Made by a program: the position numbers and the translations under genes
Part shown: in pieces, positions 1-10,579 of the stretch
Layout: each line of letters starts with the position of its first letter
Numbering within the stretch: the first letter of the stretch is position 1
The notes under the pieces: generated by a model
Database searches by the model: none
Told to the model about the DNA's origin: nothing
Seen by the model: only the letters and a program-made list of their open reading frames with translations
NCBI GenBank assembly: GCA_035772785.1
Contig: JAOCPU010000023.1
Span: 186,001 to 250,000, forward strand
Origin: Phlebiopsis flavidoalba
Taxonomy: Eukaryota; Basidiomycota; Agaricomycetes; Polyporales; Phanerochaetaceae
Direction: 5' to 3'
DNA length: 64,000 bases

Positions 1-369
1 TGGAAAGAAGAAAGCCGCCCTTCACGAAAACGTGTGCCGTGCATGGCCTCGAACTTCACCCGAACAAACTGAGGCTGTCCTTCTGTATCACGCACTCGGC
101 TGACAGGCCTAGAGTGCCCGATATGCAGATCGCGTGTTGGCAACGAGGACGAATCGCCTAGCGAAACTAGGAAGCCTCCCGCGAATGGCTATGCTGCACC
201 CTCAATCTGCGACCTCTGTGACCCATCGGTTCTGGAGAATGCGCGTGCGCAGGTCAAACGGCTGATCCGATTGGAGCAATGCCTCAGGCAAAAAGCGCAT
301 TTTCGGAACGCGGGCCCCTCTACGTGCTGCCCCAGAACTGCGTGCTTGCAATGTGTTTTTCCAGGTACA

Positions 370-376
370 TATAAAA
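370..376 (+). promoter_or_regulatory. TATA box of the gene starting at 470
   Basis: A TATAAAA heptamer lies about 100 nt upstream of the ATG at 470. That spacing is typical of the other TATA-bearing genes in this window. Confidence 0.5.
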
Positions 377-469
377 TGACGGGTGAGCGGTCGATGTTCT
401 GTTCACAACACTCACTCTTGTACACCGTCTTCCTTCGCTCAAGTAGCAACACCAGACCATTTTCTCACG

Positions 470-1640
470 ATGTCTGCCATCGTCGAGGTCTTCAAGATCA
501 AGCCTTTCGATCTCGAGCCTATCTACAACACCTGGCCTTCCGCACCCATCCTTCGTTGGAAACCCCTCCCGGGACCTGCCGGTCGATGACTGGCTCGCTC
601 AAATCAAGGAGGGCTGCGTTCGCCCGCCGCGTGCCCAAGGAGTACTGGCACAAGGTCGCGCCAGCACTACCTGGGCCCTCACGCCAAGGCGCGGTTTCGA
701 TGAGCTCAAGGCCGTCATGCGTACGCTGCATGGTGGCCGGTTACATGTGGAACTGGAAACGCTTCAAATGCGCGATGCGCAACATGGGATGTACGTCACT
801 TGCTTTCGTCACTCGCAGTGAGCCGGTGCTGACGCAGAGGCCGTTAGGGGAGATCGACGTTCATAGGACCGAGGAGATTAAGGTTCAGAGGAAGCCGTCG
901 GGCGTGTGGTGGATTGTGGGTGGACGCCGCACGAGAGGGCGGAGGAGGAGAGTGACGCTGTCAGCGTCCATAGCACCACTAGCAGCATCAGCAAGGACCT
1001 TCCTGCCATACCTTCCGACACTGCCTCATCGCGCGACCAGTGCCGAAGAAGTCGACTGACCTGGGACTTCGGGTCGCTCAAGGGCTTTCCCTGGCATGCC
1101 CAAACGTTCGATATAAACACGATGACCACTGTCATACGAGACGGTGTCCAGCATCTCGACTTCGCAGCCTCCCCCGTATACTCCACCTTCCGAGTCAAGA
1201 GCTCTGCCCAAGCTAGCCTGCTGAATGCAGCGGGAAAGCCCGCAGACCCACAAGGAGTGCGTAAGTGTCAATGTATGCTCTCAGGCGCCACTCAGCTTGT
1301 ACTTGACACAAAGCCCTTCTTTCAGCCACTGAAGTTGCGCACGCCAATCCCGACGTGGCTTCTGAACGCCTCGCAGGCTCTCACGGCTTTCCTCACAACG
1401 GAGCAACCGAAAGCAATGACCGCCATCTCCGCCGTACCTCATACCCTCGGTTTCGATCCCCTGCCCTCCCCCGCCATCGCAAACAGGCGGCGTGGTGGCG
1501 CCTTCCTCGCGCGGGCGGCACCGCGCAGGCCATCGGCTTCCATCGCCGTTGGCGTAGGCAGCCTCATCAGTGGCAATCAACACGCCGAAGGGCGCTGCCC
1601 AACCCGGTGCAGGCGCACCACAGAAGGCGTAATCTGTTAG
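470..1640 (+). CDS. Basidiomycete-specific protein of unknown function, copy 1 (frameshifted)
   Basis: The reading begins MSAIVEVFKIKPFDLEPIYN. After a frame change it continues through DDWLAQIKEGC and a stretch resembling ELKAVMRTLHGG, then through a fragment ending in KPSGVWWIVG near 900. I recognise this order (N-terminal PFDLEPIY, central LKAVM..HGG, then a WW motif followed by a Ser/Pro-rich tail) as a small family of unknown function common in Agaricomycetes. A second copy sits at 35605-36397. At least three single-base frame changes occur between 590 and 900. The tail to 1640 is open and Ser/Ala-rich. An intron near 795-850 is likely. No catalytic motif is visible. The start is chosen from the TATA box 100 nt upstream and from family similarity at the first residues. 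It could be a pseudogene, but similar breaks affect essential genes elsewhere in the window. Confidence 0.55.
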
Positions 1641-2022
1641 CTGGGATGTGGATGATTTAATGTATTCGTATGTATTATGGATGGCGTGTACGGCAGGTCG
1701 CGCTTGGGACAGAAGGGCTGGAACACACCGCGTGTATAACAGATGTAACAGTAGAGTCGGGCTGCTCGACACGAGTACGCAATTAGTCGACTGCATGGCG
1801 GTTGACGTCGTTGATATAGCCGAAATGTACATTAATTGTGGATTTTATATGACGTACAGCAAAAAAAATACTGTGATACGCGTGGCGAATTATGGGGATA
1901 ATATACGATAATGTGCGACTAGGGTATACGGATAGCTGCGAGGCCGCTAGCACTTAGGACCTGATCTTGGATACTTCGTTCACTGATATCACTCTTCTCC
2001 CCTAAACAAATCGTCAACGAGC
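1641..2022. other. Intergenic, nothing recognised
   Basis: AT-leaning sequence between the end of the first gene and the 3' end of the opposing NTF2-like gene. It includes a short A-run near 1861. I see no repeat or RNA structure. Confidence 0.4.
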
Positions 2023-2521
2023 TTATTGTGACCCCTCGAGTTTCTTGTCGACGCTGCGAGTTAAGCAGAAACATGAGCTCGGGATTTCGACGTTTGTAGG
2101 TAGAAGAGTACTCACGCTATGTTAACGGAGTTGATGGACAGTAAATTTCCTCCAGGGATGTCTGCGTATACCTCGTAGAAAATACCGACGTCCCCAGTCT
2201 GCGACAACACAATCAATACCATGTTTTTAGAAAAATCGCAGATATAATTCTACCTGGAGCAAAGCGTCTGGGTGAATTAATCTTCTCAACCATCTCTTTC
2301 ACACCAGAGAACCCTCCGGGGGTTATCGCCCAGGTTCCCAAGGTGGTCCTTCCAGAGATACTCATGTAATGGCGTCTGAGAATGGGCCGACCATTGAGCT
2401 CGATGGAGGCGTCTTCCGAGATGAAGTCATTGAAGACATTTCTCGAAATGCTTGCGTTCCGTGGCGCGAAATATCTCTTCGATGCGGCTGCGCACAAACG
2501 TGAGGAGCGAGGGGAGGCCAT
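2023..2521 (-). CDS. Small NTF2/SnoaL-like protein, copy 1 of 4
   Basis: Read on the minus strand, one frame gives LLTFVRSRIEEIFRATERKH and a second gives NDFISEDASIELNGRPI. A third gives EYLWKDHLGNLGDN, and then GVKEMVEKI appears. After an intron ending near 2202 comes a second exon with GDVGIFYEVYADIPGG. A donor GTGAGT near 2110 and an acceptor near 2062 lead to VDKKLEGSQ and a stop at 2023. The same order (ALI..A.I.MNG.P..R..Y.EHLW, then VGVFYE) is found in three neighbours at 3475, 4944 and 11808. The length of about 130 residues, one helical start and a following sheet-rich part suggest an NTF2/SnoaL-type cone fold. That fold is an inference, and the function is unknown. Two or three one-base frame changes interrupt the first exon. 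The first codon is uncertain. Confidence 0.55.
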
Positions 2522-2529
2522 GCAGGATT

Positions 2530-3470
2530 AAATGAAAGCGTTAAGTTGGCGAGTAGGCTTGATACGAGGTTTTATCTATGTGTCCGGTAGTTACAGACCG
2601 TGTTCAATCTCCAGCCCTTTTATGCGCTTGTGCAGGCGTTAGCCGGTCCAAACATTCCACAGCATCCCGGGTCGCCGAAAGCGTCATTGCTGAAGCAAAC
2701 ACGGGCTCCCTGAGGTGCTGAGGGCGGTGTTCTGCCATAACAATGCCCCTGAGGCACAACATTACGGTAGGCCCTGAGGCACTTTCATTCTGGCTGCGAG
2801 TTATACCTTAGCCGGCTGACGATGGTACACTGCGCCGGCGAAACGTCAGAGCAGTCCAGCCGCTGGGCTGACTCCGCGACTGCCGATGTCAATCGGGCTC
2901 AGCTATGACCGGTTTTGTTAGTAACGGCGTACGCTCTAGTTCCTCTTACAGTAAGTGATAGTTTGTGCGCAGTAGCTGGTTCAAAGCTCTCCTGTATTCG
3001 ACATGCTCGGCATTTGGTATTGACGTTCTGGGAAGACTCAGAAATATCCGGGGCTTGCGCGCGCAATATTTGCGCCTGTTTGGCTCGGGCGCCTGCCGTC
3101 ACGTAGCGCCGACTCGATCTGTGCATCGGCTGCTGCTGCCCTTGCTACATTTCCATTCCTCGAGATTATAAGCTATCGCAGATTTGGCTGTACAGGTGCG
3201 CTGTGGCTTGTAATATGGTGCCTGTGCCTTCACCAGATTTTATGGCCTCATCACAGCTTGTCCCGCCGAATTACGGAAAGGACTTGTTTGACTTGAAGTC
3301 ACGCGACAGGCCTCGGCGCAGCGTGGGCGTCGATCTTTGTCTGGTAGGCTGTTCAGATGAGGTGTAGCCGACTTGAATAACTATGCTTATACATGTTTCC
3401 GCGGAAAAAAGAAAATGGTTGATATGCTCAAAAGAAATGGCCTACTTCCGACTCATACGACACCTGGTTG
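2530..3470. other. Intergenic region between two NTF2-like copies
   Basis: About 0.95 kb without a recognisable gene. A short direct repeat (CCTGAGGCAC and variants) occurs three times between about 2710 and 2785. Small ORFs here have no recognisable content. Confidence 0.4.
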
Positions 3471-3474
3471 ATAG

Positions 3475-4008
3475 CTAGGATAAGTGGTACGCCCTTGGAA
3501 TGGCTTCTATCACAAATTGGAAGCTAAAAGTTATCTATTCAGCGAGTGCTATTGTGTCTGAGTGACAGAAACCTCACGCAAAGTTCAGCGACACGTTAAT
3601 CCTCGACCACCCGGCTCATCAGCCTGGACCTCATAAAACCATCCCCACACTCCCTTCACCTGACCAAATCACCAACCGCCCAAAACTCAGCAGAAACCAC
3701 GCGACAAAAACGCAGCACTCACCGGACGGCGACAACCCGCAGACTCCGGGCGGCACATCCACAACCTGCTTAAAACACACCGGCGCTGCCCCGCGCCCAC
3801 CGCCCCATACGCTGCTCGCGCCACAGATGCTCGCGGTAGTGTGCTCGCGCGCGGCGGGCTGGCCATCCATCGTAATCCTCGCGCGCTCCGATATGAGCCC
3901 GTCGAAGGCGCTGTCGAACTGCGCGCGTGTGTCGGGCGTGGAGGAGCGCGCGGAAGGCTCGGTCTCCGCGACCGCGGCGAGGCTGTGGGGTTCTGGATGA
4001 AGCGCCAT
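3475..4008 (-). CDS. Small NTF2/SnoaL-like protein, copy 2 of 4
   Basis: The start MALHPEPHSLAAVAETEPSA is followed by RAQFDSAFDGLI and RARITMDGQPAAR, the family's conserved block. VCFKQVVDVP then ends exon 1. An intron with a GTGAGT donor near 3720 ends in CAG near 3659. Exon 2 gives EGSVGWFYEVQADEPGG and NVSLNFA. A further donor (GTGAGG, 3572-3577) and an acceptor near 3524 lead to FQFVIEAIPRAYHLS and a stop at 3475. The ATG at 4008 is preferred over the one at 4056, because the TATA box at 4066-4072 would be only about 10 nt from the latter. One frame change lies around the EHLW motif and another before NVSL. The function is unknown. Confidence 0.6.
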
Positions 4009-4065
4009 GGGAAGTTTCGGTTTGGGGGTAGATTGGTTGAGAGATCGTGAAGGCATGGACGTGAG

Positions 4066-4072
4066 TTTTATA
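4066..4072 (-). promoter_or_regulatory. TATA box of NTF2-like copy 2
   Basis: TATAAAA on the minus strand, about 60 nt upstream of the ATG at 4008. Confidence 0.45.
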
Positions 4073-4239
4073 CTTCTATCCGGAGCAGGCGTTTTAATGA
4101 TTTGGCTTATGACAGGGGGGACTGCAACGCCTGGATGGCAGGATGCGGCGACAGCGTTCGAGCCTTGGCGGTCAATGGCGGTATGCCATGCCTCAAGTGG
4201 TAAGTACAGTATATCTGTAACCTGTAAGTGCATTTAGGC

Positions 4240-4940
4240 ATCTGAAAACCCTGCAACGCTGATTACATATATTACCCAAGGCCATACTTGTCCGGCGGGG
4301 TTCTATTATGATTGTCTGACGGCCGGGCGCATAATACGGCTATCTTCAGCCTATTCTCTCTGATGACACGAGTTACCCGTTCGTCTTCAAATCTGGAGAC
4401 AGCCTGCTAACTCTTGTGGCATGGGAAAATTGGCTGAAGAGAACCGGACTACGTGATACCCTTTTTGTTATCTCTTTTTTCTTTCTTTTCTTTTTCTTTT
4501 TCAAAAATTGAGACCCAGATTTTTCTCAAACCTTTATCTTGCTGAACAGAGCCAGTGAACTTGAGGTGGTTTAAACAAAGTTTGACGCTACAGGCCTCGC
4601 TAAAACGAACACAAAACATTATGGAATCGACATACTTCACATCTCAGGCGAAGCTAGATTTGGTTGGGAAGATCAGTTCCGGTGCGCTTCACAGTAGCCT
4701 TGAATTTAGTACAACATGAAAGTATTAAACTCTACTAACGCAGAAGACTAGATAACGCTATAAATACCGCAACAAATCAATCTCTCAACGTTGCTCCGCA
4801 TCGCAGCTGTTCACTGGGGCGGCCCAAGGAGCGGATTCTTCTGCGTGGACACTTGGTTGATAGACGTGACATAGGACGACTCAGGCCCTCCCGAGCCACC
4901 ATCGCTCAGCCTCTCGACGCTACACCCAAGCGATTAGCTT
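4240..4940. other. Intergenic, low-complexity tract
   Basis: No gene recognised. A pyrimidine-rich T/C tract (about 4460-4510) is the only notable feature. Confidence 0.4.
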
Positions 4941-4943
4941 TCT

Positions 4944-5422
4944 CTAGACAACGCGAAACTCGCCCAAAACGTACACCATATTGACCGACGCCCCTGATAA
5001 CAAGCTCGTCAGCAATCGCCGCGCCACTAACCGTCGCCTCATAAAACACGCCCACGTCGCCCGCCTACACGCCACCATGAGCCACTCTTTTTCATACTCA
5101 AACACCAATCTGAAAGACCACCCACCGGCACCAGGGTCACTCGTCTCCCGGGGCACAGCCACAACCTCCTTGAAGCGCACCGCCGCATGCGGCCGCGCCG
5201 CCGCGACCGCGTGACGCTCGCGCCAGAGGTGCTCGCGGTAGTGCGCACGCGGCACCGCGGCGCGCCGTTGAGCGTTGATCTGCGCGTGCGGCGCGATGAA
5301 GGCGTCGAACGGGCGCGGTCGAAGGCGGCGCGCGAGGGGCTCTCGAAGGAGCGTGCGCAGGCCGGTCTCGGCTTCACGGTACTGGCGAGCGCCGTGGGGG
5401 GTCGAGACGGGGGGAGGGGCAT
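4944..5422 (-). CDS. Small NTF2/SnoaL-like protein, copy 3 of 4
   Basis: The minus strand shows QYREAETGLRTLL, then FDAFIAPHAQINAQRRAA and RAHYREHLWRERHAVAAA, then VRFKEVVAVPRETSDPGAG. An intron ends in TAG near 5068. The next exon gives AGDVGVFYEATVSGAAIADE and, in another frame, SVNMVYVLGEFRVV with a stop at 4944. This is the best-preserved copy of the family block E-H-L-W-R-[ED] followed by VxFKEVVxVP. The ATG at 5422 is supported by the TATA box at 5544-5550. Codons are markedly GC-rich compared with copy 1. Two frame changes are present. The fold assignment is by inference and the function is unknown. Confidence 0.62.
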
Positions 5423-5543
5423 TGTGAGTTGGGTTTTCTAGATTGTGGCGCCGTGGGTTGTTAAGTGTGTGTTGAGTGTGTTTGAGTGTGTTGGGTGTGG
5501 TGTGTAGGATCTTGTGTTGGAGGTATGGGCGTGTCGCGCTGGA

Positions 5544-5550
5544 TTTTATA
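5544..5550 (-). promoter_or_regulatory. TATA box of NTF2-like copy 3
   Basis: TATAAAA on the minus strand, about 122 nt upstream of the ATG at 5422. Confidence 0.45.
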
Positions 5551-5579
5551 CGCGACGACCGGCTGGACACGCCCTCACG

Positions 5580-6960
5580 TCATTCGTGAGCACGGGCATG
5601 AAGACAGTGTTCAGTTAGATATTCGGAATTGAGGACTGCCTTTCGATACAAATATCAGCGCCACCATCCACAGTAAAATGCATGTGCCATTATTCTAGGA
5701 GTAAGTTTGGGAGCATATAGTTCGCAGCATCCGCCTTCGAGCCTAGTGTGGGTGCGCCATCCGCTTCGCGCGTCGGACTCAACCTCGTCGAGGTGACTAT
5801 GAGCATACAATGACATCAGAGGGGGTGTACGGCGGGCCAGCTGACGACGCACACTATTGCAGCACAGAGACGAACAAATGGTTCGTGAAGAATCTCATCC
5901 GAGTTGCATCGGCGCGCACGCATGCGTGAAATATTTTGCGCATTTTCCGACAATGTGTCGGCGTCGGGAATATCTGGATTTTTGGCTTAAAATGATGGCC
6001 TCTAGTCTGATTTGCGCTAAGCGAGTCGAATGTATGCCTACAGTTGGTAGAGGGTGGAAGTAGTCAGTCAAAGGACTAGCCTCGCAATCCTAGGTACGCT
6101 ACTTGACGCTAAGCGCTCGTGGGCTCGCCCACGCCACGCTGAGTGTTTGCTCCCTTGTGGATAACCTAGAACGCGGCATAAAATTCTTAGGAAAAAAGCA
6201 GGACAATAGGGATATTGCCAGTTATTCAACAGGTATTTTTCCAGATTTAAAGAAAGAGATCGCAAAAAAAGAATACCACACTACGAAAACCCACCGCTCG
6301 CCCAAAGCTACTTCCTCTCGATCTCGCGCGAGAAATGCTGGTAAACACAACATAGCACAGTCCGTTGTGCAGTCGGTTGCAATCACAAATAAAGACAAAA
6401 CCAAGGAGCTCGAAACGATTGAACTCATTTTTGTGGATGCTACTCTTCGATTCGCATGTGCTCGCCACGCTCGGGCTGCCCGGCAGCGCGAAGGCTAGCG
6501 TGCGAGACACATTCTCTCTGCCACCATTGGCTCGCGCGGCTTTTTGCAGAACGTCATCGGGGCATGAACCAGAAGAAGGAGCGGCAGGATGAGTACTCTC
6601 CTTCTCAGTCTGATTGGTTGGTAGGGCCGTAGTTATCTCACGGGCTGTGGTTGGTCGTTAGCTGCGCGAGAAATCTTCGTGCGGGTTCTCTGTGGTGTGT
6701 TCGAGACTGTGTATCCGTCTAGGCTAGCCCATCTCCTTTCTCGCAGCAAAACGTCTCAACAACAACGAGGCGCGATCGAACCCGCCCAAGCACCCAGACC
6801 CACGCCGAACACAAAGCAAACCCACACGCATAACTCTAGCGAATTACAATAATGTACACCAGCCCTACAGACCATCCTGTCCCTCCTATAAAATCATAAT
6901 GACCAATAACCCCGCGCCGTCTATATGCACATAAAATCCCAGACAAAAATGTGGGAGGTA
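5580..6960. other. Intergenic, no gene recognised
   Basis: About 1.4 kb with only short ORFs on both strands. None resembles a known family or shows conserved motifs. The part after 6500 becomes GC-rich. Confidence 0.4.
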
Positions 6961-6965
6961 GGAGC

Positions 6966-7503
6966 CTAGACGAAGGACCCGTGGATGAGCGCGTCCCACG
7001 CGCTGTTTTTTTCGTCTTCAGCGAGCCCATGAGGTCCGCGCGCACAGCGGCGCGTTTGGCACAGCGTCAGACGGGACGACGTGGGGACCGTGTCAGCGGA
7101 ATTTGCGCGCGTGAGCGTCGGCGCGGGCTCAGACACGGTGCGCTGCACAAACGTGAAGACGAGCGGCGAGAGAAGGAGGGGTGCTGCGCACGGGGCAAAG
7201 ACGCGCGGTGCGCGTGCGGCGGCGGGCGCGGGCGAGCCAGGCGCAGACGCAGGGCTCGCGGTGCCGCTCGAGGCGGCGCTGGGCGCGGCGCGTTTCTTGT
7301 GGCGGGTTCAGTCCCGCGTACGGGTGCGCGGTGTGCTGTGGGTGCTCAGGGACGTGCGGGGCTCACGGGGAGAGAGGAGCGAGCCGTAGGAGGATGCGCA
7401 GGCTCGTGACGTGCGCGTCGTGGTGGTCGTCCTGGGCGCCCTGCGGCGCGGGTGTGTGTGTCAGCGACGGGTGCGGGGTATGCGACGGCGGGGGGCTCAC
7501 CAT
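6966..7503 (-). CDS. Hypothetical Pro/Arg-rich protein
   Basis: A minus-strand ATG at 7503 follows a TATATAA element at 7586-7592, about 85 nt upstream, so a transcript start here is plausible. The first frame (MVSPPPSHTPHPSLTHTPAP) is Pro/His-rich. After one or more frame changes the last open stretch, containing RANSADTVPTSSRLTLCQTR, reaches a stop at 6966. I recognise no domain. Very high GC content keeps all frames partly open, so the frame choice is weak. It may be a small unknown protein or a non-coding transcript. Confidence 0.3.
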
Positions 7504-7585
7504 GGGTGCGGTTTCTAGGGAGGGGCGGGGGAGTGTGGGGTAGGCGGCTGCGTGTGGGGTACTTGGCGCCTGGCGGGGAGGAGGG

Positions 7586-7592
7586 TTATATA
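7586..7592 (-). promoter_or_regulatory. TATA box upstream of the hypothetical gene at 7503
   Basis: TATATAA on the minus strand, 83-89 nt upstream of the ATG at 7503. Confidence 0.4.
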
Positions 7593-8004
7593 GGGCTCTG
7601 TTGTGGTGGTGCAGCGATCTCATTTGCGCGGGTCGTCTGTACGTCAATTTGTAGCAGAGTCTCCACTCGGATCAGCTCGGCGACGGCTGCTAGTCGGATT
7701 GTGGGTCAGGGGAAACTGAATGGGCGACCGGCCTCGAAGGCGTCCGCCAGATCGTCCCGTGCGCGCGTCTGCCGCGTCAGTGGGCCTCTCGCGCCTTCGC
7801 ACGCTTGCCTTTCGACGCTCGCCTTCTTCTTAATCAGCGAGCATCTCTAGGTCAGCACCAGCGAGCGAGTGCGCGCGCGATAGGCACCCAATCCCGAGCG
7901 ATAGCCAGCCGTTCACAGCTGCACGCGTCACCACTGCGAATCCCGGCACGCGCAGCGCAAGGAGCGGTGCCACAAAACGGCTGTTTATTCCCTGCTACAA
8001 TCGC

Positions 8005-9014
8005 TCACGCAGCTGCCAGATCCCCGGGTCGGTTCAGCAGGCGCCCCTCCATGCCCCCCTCGACCATGACGACCTGCCCCCCCCCCCCCCCGGTGACGTG
8101 CCCCGAGAGCGTCCCGGACGACGCGAGCACGACGATCTGTGACGCCACGTCCTCCGGCTCGGCGACCTTCTTCAGCGGCGTGCGTCCCTATCGATGCGTT
8201 AGAGGCTAACCCGCGCGAAACACAGCGATCTGCGCTATACGTACGTCGCGAGCGCGCGGTACACCACCTCGGGATCTGCGAGCGCCGCCGCCGCCATCGC
8301 GTGCGCACCACACCCCGGCGCGACGCAGTTGACAGCGGCCCCGCGGCGCGATCGCCACAATCTCGTTCTTGAGCGACAGCGTGAGCCCGTACATCATCGC
8401 TGCCCTCATCAGCCCTCCCCGCTCCACAACCACACTCAAGAACACAACTCACCGCTCTTGCACGCCGCATAGTCCGCGTGCCCCGGCTCGCCATACTTTC
8501 CCCGCCGTGCTCCCCACCATCACAATCGCAGCCTTATCCCGCACCGCGACCCGGCGCGCCCTCGAGCCCTCCGCAAAAACGCCCGCGCGACGAGGAAGAC
8601 GGACGTGAGGTCCGCGGAGACCGTCGCGTCCCACCGCGCGAGGCTCATCTGCGCAAGCGGCACGTCAGTCGTCCCGGCCACACGCCGTGGTTGGCGACGA
8701 GCACCTGCACGGGCCCCGAACGCGGCCTCTTCGGCGCGGAACGCGTGCGCGACGGCGTCTTCGTGTGTGAGCTCGCCGGGCACGGTCTGTACCCGCGCTA
8801 AGTGCCGAATTCGGATACGAGGGCGGCGAGGTTAGCCGAGCTGGAAGCGTAGTGTGCGGAGACGCGTTGCCGCCTTGTTCTGTGGTGTGTTGGGTGAGGA
8901 GTGGGTGTATTGCGCGCGGTGGTGGCGAGGACTACGAACGGAGGAAGAGGCGCGTCGTCGCGAGGGCCGATGCCGCCGTTTGCGCCTGTCAGACGCGTTG
9001 AGTTTAGCTGTCAC
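8005..9014 (-). CDS. Short-chain dehydrogenase/reductase (SDR)
   Basis: Fragments in order on the minus strand fit a classical SDR. LTGANGGIG is the nucleotide-binding glycine motif (near 8975). HYASSSANLAALVSEFG and VQTVPGELTHEDAVAHAF follow. NHGVW replaces the usual NNAG. DVPLAQMSLARWDATVSADL comes next, then IVMVGSTAGK with the catalytic Ser, HADYAACKS carrying Tyr-x3-Lys, MMYGLTLSLKNE, and VAEPEDVASQIVVLASSGT. VMVEGGMEGRLLNRPGDLA then runs to a stop at 8005. Predicted role: NAD(P)H-dependent oxidoreductase of unknown substrate. A 15-base C run (8077-8091) lies inside the coding sequence, in the SGHVTG..QVVMVEGG region, and looks like an artefactual expansion. Several other one-base shifts are present, and an intron interrupts the segment after ACKS. 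The start is unresolved and 9014 is only the upstream limit of the recognisable frame. Confidence 0.8.
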
Positions 9015-9560
9015 GCCTCTATTATGCTGGTGTGCTCACGCTGTTACGTTACGAGCACATGAACGTCATTGAGGCCCAGATCCATTGTGGTAGATGTATA
9101 GACCACGATGATGAGAGAACGAAAGCAAGGCCGACTAGTGTTGTGGGTAAGTAAGCGATAAGCAGCAAGCTTGTTACTCCTCACGCCTTACGCACAGCCT
9201 TAGACGCAAATGTCCACGAATTCTTACACGATTGACATAGAAGCTACAACCACATTTACCAACCTCATCGAGCCCAAACAACTGCTACAGCCCAGCACAA
9301 AAACCTCCCCAGTACTATTACATAGAGAAAAAGCTCGCATGCAGGTAGCGAGTTTAGCATCCCCACTAAAATTGGGTCATATTCCAGGGCCCTTCCCAGC
9401 CAATTTGCCAACGGTAGAATTAGTCGTATAGCGTGCTCGAGTGATTTCTTATATCCCGCTACTGTCTAATTTTAGAGGTGAAAGACTAGCCCGTTGTGTC
9501 TTTTCAAACTTCTGACAGATATCTAGGCGGCATTGTGGACGTATAGGTTGTCTTATTGTC
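9015..9560. other. Intergenic, no gene recognised
   Basis: AT-richer sequence with a 73-codon ORF at 9210-9431 that shows no recognisable content. Confidence 0.35.
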
Positions 9561-9563
9561 CTA

Positions 9564-9753
9564 CTAGCACTTGCCCGTGCTACGTCACGGTTTGAACAGT
9601 TATACAATGGACCACGATACAAAATGTAAACACACCTTTTTTGATATAGCGTGAGCCTGCAGTTAGCACGAACCGTGTTGATCATTGACAAATCTTGGCT
9701 TCTACGCCGCCGGTCAGGGACCGGCGCTCCGCTGCCTCCCCCTTTGCATTTGT
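9564..9753 (-). mobile_element. Helitron-like 3' terminus, copy 1 (non-autonomous remnant)
   Basis: On the minus strand the segment ends CCGTGACGTAGCACGG, then GCAAGTG, then CTAG, followed by a flanking T. A short hairpin, a small spacer and CTRR before T is the signature of Helitron 3' ends. An internal perfect palindrome (GCCGGTC AGG GACCGGC) lies near 9709-9725. A related segment is at 10438-10577. No Rep/helicase gene is visible nearby and the 5' end was not located. Confidence 0.5.
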
Positions 9754-10437
9754 TTATAGTTGTACATATTCCTTATTGTCTAGGTATCACCTATGTAGAA
9801 AATAAAAAAATAGTAGATAATTTCTAATCTTATGCATTGGGGTTTACTTTAGTCATTTGGAAGTTTTGTGCGCGGCTCCTGCCAGTGGATGATCTGAGGC
9901 AATAGAACTTTGTCTTTTAAGTATTGTAAGTGACCCAAGTCCTTGCCCTGTGTGATGTTATTGTCGCATCTGGCGGTCTCTCTGTGTTGTGTCCTAATGA
10001 CATTGCACACTGAGTGCGCTCTGAGCTTTGCATCGCCACCCGGCGCCAGTGCACACTGTCGATGGTGACATCGAGCATCACGGTTGTCCCGTTTTGGTTA
10101 GTACAGTGTGACTGTCTCCCGGGGTCAACGGCACGTGTGTCTGCTGAACTTTAACAGGTACGATATCCCACACCTCGTTCATATGACGCATAACATCGTA
10201 TGTTCACTCTACGGTGTATACTACATGGGCGGGAAATGCACAGTTGCATGGCACCTTCGAATGGCACTGAGGGAGGGGCGGCGGTGTGTGATGCCCGAGC
10301 GTTCGCCGTTGACGTGCTCAGGTTGATGAAGCGTTGCACGGCTCAATCAGCTTTACACCTTGTGCCCTTTGTCTAGCCAATCGCGTTGCGCCTTTATCTC
10401 GGCCATTTCGGGCTGCAACTACTTTATATAAGTAAGA
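9754..10437. other. Non-coding DNA between the two Helitron-like ends
   Basis: No gene recognised. The part just before 10437 (AGCCAATCGCG..TTTATATAAG) loosely resembles 11013-11095, hinting at an old diverged duplication. Confidence 0.3.
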
Positions 10438-10577
10438 CTAGCACTTGCCGTGCTCCGCACGGGGGCTCGAACAGTTGCACAATTTCGCAGCTGAGTGACG
10501 GTCTCTGAAATGAACAGAAGGCTGCTACGCCCCCGGTCCCCGACCGGGGGCTCCGCAGCCCCCTTGCACTTTTTGTG
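10438..10577 (-). mobile_element. Helitron-like 3' terminus, copy 2 (non-autonomous remnant)
   Basis: The minus strand ends CCGTGCGGAGCACGG, CAAGTG, CTAG, again followed by T. The hairpin has a six-base stem. A second palindrome (CCCCCGGTC CCC GACCGGGGG) lies near 10530-10550. It has a different sequence from the one in copy 1 but the same structure and position, so pairing is conserved while bases have changed. Confidence 0.5.
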
Positions 10578-10579
10578 AC

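Noticed and set aside
1281..1832. 183-codon minus-strand ORF
   Set aside because: It lies antisense to the 3' part of the gene at 470 and its translation shows no family features. It looks like a shadow of GC-rich coding DNA.
2700..2790. CRISPR-like or satellite array from the CCTGAGGCAC repeats
   Set aside because: Only three imperfect short copies with irregular spacing. Too little for any array, and CRISPR is not expected in a fungal nuclear genome.
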